A stretch of 13,223 nt of DNA from Gemmatimonadales bacterium UBA4456 (GTDB lineage: Bacteria > Gemmatimonadota > Gemmatimonadetes > Longimicrobiales > Gaopeijiaceae), in NCBI GenBank assembly GCA_002390225.1, contig DGOW01000085.1, positions 33,001 through 46,223 on the forward strand, written 5' to 3'. Shown here in pieces: positions 8,064 to 13,223 of this stretch (within the stretch, counting starts at the first letter, position 1; each line of letters begins with the position of its first letter). The notes under the pieces were generated by a model, which searched no databases, was not told the origin of the DNA, and saw only the letters and a program-made list of their open reading frames with translations. The position numbers were made by a program, and so were the translations under genes.

Positions 8064-8234
8064 CATCAGCTCGGGAGACGGTCTCGCGTGGCGGCGACCG
8101 TTTCCTCGACTCTCAGCTTGAGGTCTCGGGCCGGGTTGGGGGGCGTTGAGGATCGCGACCCCTGCACCGATCACCGCGCCGAGGACGAGCCCCGACACGA
8201 AACTCAGGGCCTGCCGTTCATCATCCGATTCCAT
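7941..8234 (-). CDS. Small YtxH-like membrane protein
   Basis: The ATG at 8234 is preceded by GGAGG at ideal spacing, giving 97 residues. A short acidic N-terminus is followed by one glycine-rich hydrophobic segment at about 10-31 (FVSGLVLGAVIGAGVAIL) ending in NAPQPG. This matches the YtxH-type pattern of a single N-terminal membrane helix followed by an APxxG turn. The rest is polar and Arg/Ala-rich and does not show the usual long amphipathic helices, so the tail may be divergent or frameshifted. The 3' 123 bases lie antisense to the end of the PBP gene. The gene diverges from the V4R gene. YtxH-type proteins are often linked to stress but have no established biochemical role. Confidence 0.6.
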   Translation of the reverse strand: MESDDERQALSFVSGLVLGAVIGAGVAILNAPQPGPRPQAESRGNGRRHARPSPELMSVEATNSREAEAAARTVTQLSRFGAGDVVLDVLIILGAPA

Positions 8235-8240
8235 CGACTT

Positions 8241-8245
8241 CCTCC
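8241..8245 (-). promoter_or_regulatory. Ribosome binding site of the YtxH-like gene
   Basis: GGAGG on the minus strand lies six bases before the ATG at 8234. It decides this start over the more upstream ATG at 8330 and is the main evidence that the small gene is real. Confidence 0.65.
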
Positions 8246-8299
8246 AAGGTTCGGCGCACCTTGTTGTGTATATTAGCGTCGATTGGTCAACGCCGGGAC
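8246..8299. promoter_or_regulatory. AT-richer divergent promoter region
   Basis: Between the YtxH-like and V4R genes the sequence becomes AT-richer than its surroundings (TTGTTGTGTATATTAG at 8261-8276). TATATT (8269-8274) could be a plus-strand -10 for the V4R-ruvX cluster, and its complement gives TAATAT on the minus strand. No good -35 is correctly spaced for either, so this is a location call rather than a defined promoter. Confidence 0.35.
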
Positions 8300-8304
8300 A
8301 GGAG
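8300..8304 (+). promoter_or_regulatory. Ribosome binding site of the V4R gene
   Basis: AGGAG lies six bases before a TTG at 8311, supporting TTG as the start. The in-frame ATG at 8329 has only a weak AAGAG upstream. Confidence 0.5.
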
Positions 8305-8310
8305 TCACGA

Positions 8311-8853
8311 TTGGGTAAGAGTGCAGGCATGACCCGCGAGATCGTGATCCCCGCGTCCGTATTCGAAGCCCTTCGCTCCGAGCTCGCCTCGGAGGCGGGG
8401 ACGCTGCAAACAGTTCGGGCTCTTCACCATGCGGGTTATCATGCAGGGCTGGCTGCGGCGGCAGCCGTGAACCATGAGGTCGGCGGGAATTCCTTCGCCC
8501 TCAGCGAACGTAGCTTCTGGACCGGCCTGTCCGACTTCTTCTCAAAGCGAGGTTGGGGCAAGCTTGACCACAGCACGCCCCACCCGGCCATCGGCCTGCT
8601 TCGCACGCCCGATTGGGCTGAAGCCCGACCTGAAGCCAACGAGAGCGGGGCCTCATGTAGCTTTAGCACAGGCTACCTCTCGGGCCTGCTTTCTCAACTC
8701 GCCGGTGGCCCGGTGGCTGTGCTTGAGAGTTCGTGTCGCAGCCGCGGCGGAGACGCCTGCGAGTTTGCCTTCGGGTCCGAGACCGCCGTCCACGATCTCT
8801 ACGGCAAGCTACTGGACGGGGCCGACATGGCGACCTCACTTGAGGCACTCTGA
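8311..8853 (+). CDS. V4R (4-vinyl reductase) domain protein
   Basis: The call is made on the C-terminal half: SCSFSTGYLSGLLSQLAGG, then VLESSCRSRGGDACEFAFG. The cysteines C116, C142 and C150 sit in the pattern typical of the V4R domain, a predicted metal- and small-molecule-binding fold found in XylR-type regulators and in bacteriochlorophyll and methane-metabolism proteins. The N-terminal part (REIVIPASVFEALRSELASEAG) is helical and ends in an alanine-rich stretch. There is no DNA-binding or output domain in its 180 residues (174 from the ATG at 8329), so it may act as a stand-alone sensor or scaffold. The ligand is unknown. It is the first gene of the plus-strand cluster, ending 7-16 bases before ruvX depending on the ruvX start. 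Confidence 0.8.
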   Translation: MGKSAGMTREIVIPASVFEALRSELASEAGTLQTVRALHHAGYHAGLAAAAAVNHEVGGNSFALSERSFWTGLSDFFSKRGWGKLDHSTPHPAIGLLRTPDWAEARPEANESGASCSFSTGYLSGLLSQLAGGPVAVLESSCRSRGGDACEFAFGSETAVHDLYGKLLDGADMATSLEAL

Positions 8854-8869
8854 CATCCGCTTGAGCGGC

Positions 8870-9298
8870 TTGAGGGCTCTCGGCATCGACTTCGGCACCA
8901 AGCGCATCGGGATGGCTGTGAGTGACCCGACGAACACGGTCGCGACCCCGCTCGACACACTGGTCCGCCGTGCAGGCAAGCGCCTTCCCTACGCGCGCAT
9001 GACAGAACTCGCTGCAGAATACGAGGTGGGGCAGCTCGTTGTCGGTCTCCCGCTCGGCCTGAATGGCAAAGAGAACGACTGGTGCGCTGAAGTTCGGTCG
9101 ATGGCAGCGCGCCTCGGTGAGCGTACCGCGACGCCCGTAGCGTTCGTGGACGAACGCATGACCTCGGTCCGAGCCGAGAGTGCCGTGCGCGCATCGGGTC
9201 TCAGTCGGAGCCAGCGGCGGCAGAAGGGCCGCGTGGACGCCGCAGCCGCGCAGCTCATTCTGCAAGCATGGCTCGACAATCCGGGGATCGCACGATGA
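8870..9298 (+). CDS. ruvX: Putative pre-16S rRNA nuclease / Holliday junction resolvase YqgF (RuvX)
   Basis: RuvX/YqgF is an RNase H-fold nuclease involved in 16S rRNA 5'-end maturation and proposed as a Holliday junction resolvase. With TTG at 8870 it has 142 residues, the family's usual size. The first motif ALGIDFGTKRIGMAVSD contributes D7, followed by VVGLPLGLNG (57-66), FVDERMTS with E95, and DAAAAQLIL with D123, so the acidic catalytic set is complete. There is no in-frame ATG near the start. TTG at 8861 (three residues longer) is the alternative, and neither has a clear ribosome binding site. Its stop overlaps the mltG start as ATGA. Confidence 0.93.
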   Translation: MRALGIDFGTKRIGMAVSDPTNTVATPLDTLVRRAGKRLPYARMTELAAEYEVGQLVVGLPLGLNGKENDWCAEVRSMAARLGERTATPVAFVDERMTSVRAESAVRASGLSRSQRRQKGRVDAAAAQLILQAWLDNPGIAR

Positions 9299-10299
9299 GA
9301 CCGCGTCTTCCCTTCTCTACCCGAGCGCGGGTAGCAGCGAGCCTACTCGCACTCACAGGAGCCATGGCTCTGATCGCCGGCAGGGGTGAGGGCGACCCGG
9401 TACTCGTCGAGATCCCGTCGGGGGCGACCTCCCAGCGTGTCGCCTCGGTACTCGAAGCCAGCGACATCGTGGGCAGCGCCACGCTCTTCCATGCCTATGT
9501 ACGGCTTCGTGGGGCAGACCGTGGCCTCAAGGCCGGCACGTACCAGATGCGCACAGGCAGTTCCATGCGTCGGGCGCTGGGGCAGCTGTCGCGGGGTGAA
9601 GTACAGACGGTCGCCGTGACCGTACCAGAGGGTCTCGCCTTCTGGCAGCTGGCGCCGATTCTGGCCGGGGTCACAGGCGACTCGGCAGAGGCGATTGCCG
9701 AGGCCCTGCGGAACCCGTCACTCGCGGAACGGTTCAGCGTGCCAGGCCCGACCATCGAGGGCTACCTCTTCCCGGACACGTATCGCTTCGCGCGCGGCGT
9801 CCCGCTGGACGCCGTCATCGATGCGATGGTTGTGCGGTACACGTCCTTCTGGACGGGCGAGCGCCGAAGGACGCTCGCGGCATCCGGCATGACCGAGCAG
9901 GAGGTCGTGACCCTGGCGTCGATCATCCAGACGGAAGCCCGACAAGTCTCGGAGATGCCTCGCATCTCGGGTGTCTATCACAACCGTATCCGGGATGGGT
10001 GGCTGCTGCAGGCTGATCCGACCGTGATCTACGCCCTGGGCGGGTACCGCGAGCGACTACTCTATGCCGCGATCGACTCGGTCGCCGATAGCCCTTACAA
10101 CACGTACACGCAACGAGGTCTGCCGCCGGGGCCCATCGCATCGCCGGGAGAGCAAGCGATTGACGCCGCCCTGCAGCCGGAGCGGCACGCGTACTGGTTT
10201 TTTGTAGCGCGGCCGGACGGGTATCACGTCTTCACTCCGACGCTTGCTGAACACAACCGCGCAAAGGAAGAGCAGCGAGAGGCTCGCGAAGGCTCCTGA
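9295..10299 (+). CDS. mltG: Endolytic murein transglycosylase
   Basis: MltG cleaves nascent glycan strands at the inner membrane and is thought to set their length. The ATG at 9295 overlaps the ruvX stop (ATGA), giving 334 residues. A basic N-terminus is followed by a membrane segment at about 12-29. A LysM-like portion (VEIPSGATSQRVASVLEAS through GLKAGTYQM) and a YceG domain follow: VTVPEGLAFWQLA, GYLFPDTYRF, LASIIQTEA with the putative catalytic E214, GVYHNRI, LQADPTVIYALG, and SPYNTYTQRGLPPGPI. Many homologues have EKE where this one has QTE, but the second glutamate, which aligns with the E. coli catalytic residue, is kept. It probably works with the class A PBP encoded nearby. Confidence 0.96.
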   Translation: MRPRLPFSTRARVAASLLALTGAMALIAGRGEGDPVLVEIPSGATSQRVASVLEASDIVGSATLFHAYVRLRGADRGLKAGTYQMRTGSSMRRALGQLSRGEVQTVAVTVPEGLAFWQLAPILAGVTGDSAEAIAEALRNPSLAERFSVPGPTIEGYLFPDTYRFARGVPLDAVIDAMVVRYTSFWTGERRRTLAASGMTEQEVVTLASIIQTEARQVSEMPRISGVYHNRIRDGWLLQADPTVIYALGGYRERLLYAAIDSVADSPYNTYTQRGLPPGPIASPGEQAIDAALQPERHAYWFFVARPDGYHVFTPTLAEHNRAKEEQREAREGS

Positions 10300-10333
10300 C
10301 TCTGGGCTGCCAGCTCCTGCCACCCCATACACG

Positions 10334-10978
10334 ATGCCGAACCTGCACCCCGACCAGCTGCGCCTCATCGTCATCACCGACGACACCCTCGCCACACCGC
10401 GATCGATCATCGACGTGGTACGAGTCGCAGTAGAAGCCGGCGCACCGGCAATTCAACTACGGGACAAGGCTTCGACCGCGCGCGAAATGGCGACCACAGG
10501 CCGACGCCTGCGCGAGATCACAGTGGCTGCTGACGTGCTCCTTTTCGTGAACGATCGGTTCGACGTAGCACTCGCCATCGAGGCCGACGGTGTGCACGTC
10601 GGGCCAGATGACGTACCCGTCGCCGCTCTCCGTCGGGTCGCGCCACCGGGCTTCCTCATTGGCACCTCGACAGACCAGCCAGATGAAGCGGTCCGTCTGG
10701 TCGCTGAAGGGGCCGACTACATCGGGTGTGGGGCCGTGTATGCCACATCGACAAAGGCTGACGCAGGCCCGACGATAGGGATCGAGGGGCTCCAGGCGGT
10801 CGTCGACGTACTCGATGTACCCGTAGTCGGGATCGGCGGGATCGACGCCCATGAAGCATCCGAGATCGCGAAGCACACGTCGGCTGCCGGGGTCGCGGCC
10901 ATCGGGGCGATCATGGGTGCAGACGACCCGGCCGCGGCGGTCCGACGACTGCTCCAGCCCTTCGAACAACGCGGCTGA
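10334..10978 (+). CDS. thiE: Thiamine-phosphate synthase
   Basis: ThiE joins HMP pyrophosphate and the thiazole phosphate to give thiamine monophosphate. From the ATG at 10334 it is 214 residues, the family norm. Motifs in order are QLRDK (41-45), FVNDR (71-75), DGVHVGPDD (85-93), GTSTDQPDEA (110-119), DYIGCGAVYATSTK (128-141) and VGIGGI (165-170). Small departures are D in STDQ where many homologues have H or N, and CGAVYATS where GPVFPT is usual. It follows mltG by 34 bases. The frame is open upstream into mltG, but the alternative start there would add an unrelated 30 residues. No ribosome binding site or thiamine riboswitch is visible in the gap. Confidence 0.95.
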   Translation: MPNLHPDQLRLIVITDDTLATPRSIIDVVRVAVEAGAPAIQLRDKASTAREMATTGRRLREITVAADVLLFVNDRFDVALAIEADGVHVGPDDVPVAALRRVAPPGFLIGTSTDQPDEAVRLVAEGADYIGCGAVYATSTKADAGPTIGIEGLQAVVDVLDVPVVGIGGIDAHEASEIAKHTSAAGVAAIGAIMGADDPAAAVRRLLQPFEQRG

Positions 10979-10996
10979 CGGGTCCCGACAAGGCAA

Positions 10997-11012
10997 CTGG
11001 CCAATCGGCCAG
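10997..11012. terminator. Short hairpin between convergent thiE and PHP genes
   Basis: A perfect 6-bp stem CTGGCC-AATC-GGCCAG sits in the 45-base gap between the two convergent stop codons. Its position suits a bidirectional terminator, but there is no T-run on either side. Confidence 0.35.
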
Positions 11013-11023
11013 CCATGATCGGC

Positions 11024-11842
11024 CTACAGCCCCCCGGCGTGTAGCAACCCTTCGATCTCGTCAGCGCTCACATAGAAGTCACCGAGTGCCCTTCCGTGGT
11101 CCGGGTTGTGCCAATCCGACCCACCGCTCATGAGCAGACCGCTCGTCTTGCAAATCGACTCCAGCCTCAGAACCTGGGCTTTCTTGGTTCTGGGCCGGTA
11201 GACCTCGAGCCCAGCCAGTCCAGCCTCCATCATGACCGGAAGAAGTGCATCGATGTGCTCTGCGGGCGGATGTGCCCACACGGGGATGCCACCGGCTGCA
11301 CGCACCAGCTCGACGGCCCCGGACGGCTCGAGTAGATGGGTCGGCACGAACGCCTCGTGGTCATCGCCGATCAGCCGGTCGAATACATCCCAGATGGAGG
11401 TCGCGTGTCCAGCTTCGACGAGCGCTCTGGCGAGGTGCGGTCGCCCGATCACAACGCCATCTGGCCCGGCGGCCTCCAGCACAGCGTCGTACGAGACATC
11501 GATTCCCTGCGCGTTCAAACGCTCGATCATCTCGCGCATCCGGTCCACTCGACGGGCGCCCGCCGCCTTTCCGTGTCGGACCATGGGGCCGGACTCCGGA
11601 TCCACGAAGTAACCGAGCACGTGAATATCCGCGCGTCCGAAGGTCGACGAGATTTCGATCCCCGGGATCACCTGGATCCGCAGGTCTCGCGCGACCTCCT
11701 GAGCCGGCGCCACTCCGGCGACCGTGTCATGATCGGTAATCGCAATCACGTCCAGGCCACCCGCCGCGGCGCCCTTCACGACCTCGGCTGGAGACCACGC
11801 CCCATCGGAGGCGGTCGAGTGCATGTGAAGGTCGAGTCTCAT
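11024..11842 (-). CDS. PHP-domain metal-dependent phosphoesterase (TrpH/YciV-type)
   Basis: This 272-residue protein has the PHP-domain metal-binding set: HMHSTASDG (H6, H8, D13), ITDHDT (D37, H38), PGIEIS (E63), DIHVLGY (H74), GRPHLA (H136), WAHPP (H191) and GGSDWH (D243, H245). The layout with an insertion around 90-160 is that of the TrpH/YciV family. Members of that family hydrolyse nucleotide 3',5'-bisphosphates or trim the 5' ends of RNAs, so nucleotide or RNA end processing is a likely but inferred role. The ATG at 11842 overlaps the TGA of a small upstream frame (ATGA). It lies downstream of atpC on the same strand. Confidence 0.93.
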   Translation of the reverse strand: MRLDLHMHSTASDGAWSPAEVVKGAAAGGLDVIAITDHDTVAGVAPAQEVARDLRIQVIPGIEISSTFGRADIHVLGYFVDPESGPMVRHGKAAGARRVDRMREMIERLNAQGIDVSYDAVLEAAGPDGVVIGRPHLARALVEAGHATSIWDVFDRLIGDDHEAFVPTHLLEPSGAVELVRAAGGIPVWAHPPAEHIDALLPVMMEAGLAGLEVYRPRTKKAQVLRLESICKTSGLLMSGGSDWHNPDHGRALGDFYVSADEIEGLLHAGGL

Positions 11843-11937
11843 GAAGGTGCTTGTGCCTCGATCACACTTTGGGACGAGGCTTCAATGCAGTTCTTGATCA
11901 GAACGCCATCTCCGATGACCTGGATGCCTGTCCGCAC
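11839..11937 (-). pseudogene. Short orphan reading frame between atpC and PHP gene (possible gene remnant)
   Basis: From a GTG at 11937 the frame codes 32 residues and ends with a TGA that overlaps the PHP start as ATGA. It contains GIQVIGDGVLIKNCIEAS, whose spacing of I-G-D-G and I-x-N-x-x resembles hexapeptide left-handed beta-helix turns, as at the C-terminus of sugar nucleotidyltransferases. The frame continues open upstream into atpC but has no start with a ribosome binding site. It could be the tail of a degraded gene, a coupled leader peptide, or chance. I do not assign a function. Confidence 0.3.
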
Positions 11938-11945
11938 TGGAGGGT

Positions 11946-12263
11946 CTACTCGACATCCTCCGCGAAGACGACGGAGTTCGCCGGGACTTCGGCCGGCGCC
12001 TCGTCACCCGCATACTCGGTCAGAAGCGTCACCGTGTCACGTTCGACCTTCAAGACGCCACCGGCCACGTGAAAGGTGTCACTCCCACCTCCAGGACGGT
12101 CTACCGTCACCTCCCCGGAACCGATGAGCGAGAGCATCGGCGCGTGGCCGGGCAGGATTCCTACCTTCCCGTCCCACGCCGGCGCCACAACTGCGGACGC
12201 CTCACCCTCAAACACAATCTTGTCGGGTGAGACAACGCGCACGTTTAGGGATGCCATGGACAT
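11946..12263 (-). CDS. atpC: F-type ATP synthase epsilon subunit, short form
   Basis: The epsilon subunit belongs to the central rotor stalk of the F1 complex. Its 105 residues cover the N-terminal beta-sandwich: LNVRVVSPDKIVFEGEASAV, then GKVGILPGHAPMLSLIGSGEV and FHVAGGVLKVERDTVTLL. The chain ends soon after, at VVFAEDVE, so the C-terminal helical hairpin that can inhibit ATP hydrolysis in longer homologues is absent. Short epsilon subunits are known in several phyla. The ATG at 12263 overlaps the atpD stop (TGATG); a second ATG at 12257 is possible. Confidence 0.95.
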   Translation of the reverse strand: MSMASLNVRVVSPDKIVFEGEASAVVAPAWDGKVGILPGHAPMLSLIGSGEVTVDRPGGGSDTFHVAGGVLKVERDTVTLLTEYAGDEAPAEVPANSVVFAEDVE

Positions 12264-13223
12264 CAGCCCTCAGCCGCGAGCTTCTCAGCCGCTGCGACCA
12301 CTTCCTCGATGCTGCCCTGCATGTAGAACGCCTGCTCGGGCAGGTCGTCGAACTCGCCGTTCGCTACGCGCTCGAACGACTCGACCGTCTCATCGAGCTT
12401 CACGTACTTGCCCGGGATACCGGTAAACTGCTCAGCCACGAAGAACGGCTGCGACAGGAATCGGGCGATCCGACGAGCCCGGCCGACGATGATCTTGTCT
12501 TCCTCGGTAAGTTCGTCCATTCCGAGAATCGCGATGATATCCTGGAGATCCTTATAGCGCTGCAGAATCGCCTGCACCTGTGTCGCGACACGGTAGTGAC
12601 GTTCACCGACGAACTGCGGATCCATGATCCGTGAGCTCGAGTCGAGCGGGTCGACTGCGGGGTAGATGCCCTGCTCCGCGATGGAACGCGAGAGAACAGT
12701 CTGGGCATCGAGGTGAGTGAAGGCCGTCGCCGGTGCTGGATCCGTGAGGTCATCGGCCGGCACATAGATCGCCTGAACCGATGTAATCGAGCCTGCCGCG
12801 GTCGAGGTAATGCGCTCCTGAAGCTCACCCATCTCGGTACCGAGGGTCGGCTGATACCCCACGGCGGACGGCATGCGGCCGAGCAGCGCGGACACTTCAG
12901 ATCCCGCCTGCGTGAAACGGAAGATATTGTCGACGAAAAGCAGTACGTCCTGATTCTCTACGTCGCGGAAGTACTCTGCCATGGTCAGTCCGGAGAGGCC
13001 GACTCGGAGACGGGCTCCCGGAGGCTCGTTCATCTGACCGTAGACGAGCGACGTCGATTCGAGAACGCCGGATTCCTTCATCTCGAGCCAGAGGTCGTTG
13101 CCCTCACGCGTCCGCTCACCCACGCCGCAGAACACGGACTTACCACCATGCTCCATCGCGATGTTGTTGATGAGCTCCATGATGAGGACGGTCTTGCCCA
13201 CACCCGCACCACCAAACAAACCA
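12263..13223 (-). CDS. atpD: F-type ATP synthase beta subunit (5' end beyond window)
   Basis: This is the catalytic F1 subunit. About 319 C-terminal residues are present and the frame runs off the right edge, so roughly the first third is missing. The visible part begins just before the Walker A motif LFGGAGVGKT. It then shows GVGERTREGNDLW with the catalytic Glu, the Walker B stretch VLLFVDNIFRF, RMPSAVGYQPTLGTEMG, IYVPADDLTDPAP, LDSSSRIMDP and RARRIARFLSQPFFVAEQFTG. All are canonical. It is translationally coupled to atpC. The other ATP synthase genes must lie elsewhere: atpC is not followed by them and the right edge cuts the operon. Confidence 0.98.
   Translation of the reverse strand, partial: GLFGGAGVGKTVLIMELINNIAMEHGGKSVFCGVGERTREGNDLWLEMKESGVLESTSLVYGQMNEPPGARLRVGLSGLTMAEYFRDVENQDVLLFVDNIFRFTQAGSEVSALLGRMPSAVGYQPTLGTEMGELQERITSTAAGSITSVQAIYVPADDLTDPAPATAFTHLDAQTVLSRSIAEQGIYPAVDPLDSSSRIMDPQFVGERHYRVATQVQAILQRYKDLQDIIAILGMDELTEEDKIIVGRARRIARFLSQPFFVAEQFTGIPGKYVKLDETVESFERVANGEFDDLPEQAFYMQGSIEEVVAAAEKLAAEG

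Noticed and set aside
8474..8869. 5' extension of the ruvX frame back to 8474
   Set aside because: It overlaps the V4R gene in another frame, and its translation is unlike any RuvX N-terminus. The family starts a few residues before the LGIDFG motif.
10300..10333. Thiamine (TPP) riboswitch before thiE
   Set aside because: The 34-base gap is too short and lacks the conserved CUGAGA-type core.
10457..10996. Minus-strand frame of 179 codons
   Set aside because: It is antisense to thiE, whose motifs are complete. No ribosome binding site supports it.
11245..12127. Plus-strand frames of 164 and 263 codons
   Set aside because: They are antisense to the PHP gene and atpC, with no recognisable motif or ribosome binding site.
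1..13223. A multigene defence, CRISPR, mobile-element or biosynthetic system
   Set aside because: No direct-repeat array, transposase, integrase, terminal inverted repeats or linked toxin/effector genes were seen. The NYN gene is the only candidate effector, and its visible neighbours are metabolic genes.

Overview
The window is high-GC and densely coded, with every gap shorter than 200 bases. It looks like a chromosomal segment of a free-living Gram-negative-type bacterium: there is a lipoprotein signal peptide, a class A penicillin-binding protein, MltG and F-type ATP synthase genes. The style of several proteins (cysteine-bearing PBP1A, YtxH-like membrane protein, V4R protein, short ATP synthase epsilon subunit) fits Gemmatimonadota or a related phylum. 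That placement is an impression, not a measured assignment.

Layout. Minus strand, positions 1-5660, read right to left: an HExxH putative metallopeptidase lipoprotein, aroB (GTG start overlapping the lipoprotein stop by four bases), an AMP-forming acyl-CoA ligase behind a very strong ribosome binding site, a hairpin, and then a NYN-domain protein with two LOTUS/OST-HTH domains that runs off the left edge. Plus strand from 5856: a class A PBP diverges from the lipoprotein gene. A small YtxH-like membrane protein gene on the minus strand (7941-8234) overlaps the 3' end of the PBP gene in antisense. It diverges from a plus-strand cluster of a V4R-domain protein (TTG start), ruvX, mltG (ATGA overlap) and thiE. 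Minus strand from the right edge: atpD (5' end missing), atpC (TGATG overlap), a short uncharacterised reading frame, and a PHP-domain phosphoesterase whose ATG overlaps that frame's stop. thiE and the PHP gene converge on a short gap with a small hairpin.

Function. The genes cover peptidoglycan synthesis and processing (PBP1A, MltG), aromatic and thiamine biosynthesis (AroB, ThiE), energy (AtpD, AtpC), DNA/RNA maintenance (RuvX, NYN-LOTUS) and fatty-acid or carboxylate activation. Most are ordinary housekeeping genes. I see no CRISPR array, insertion sequence, prophage, tRNA or rRNA, and no multigene defence system. The items most worth a second look are the NYN-LOTUS-LOTUS protein, the acyl-CoA ligase with glutamine in place of the A10 catalytic lysine, the orphan reading frame between atpC and the PHP gene, the HExxH lipoprotein, and the V4R gene placed just upstream of ruvX.
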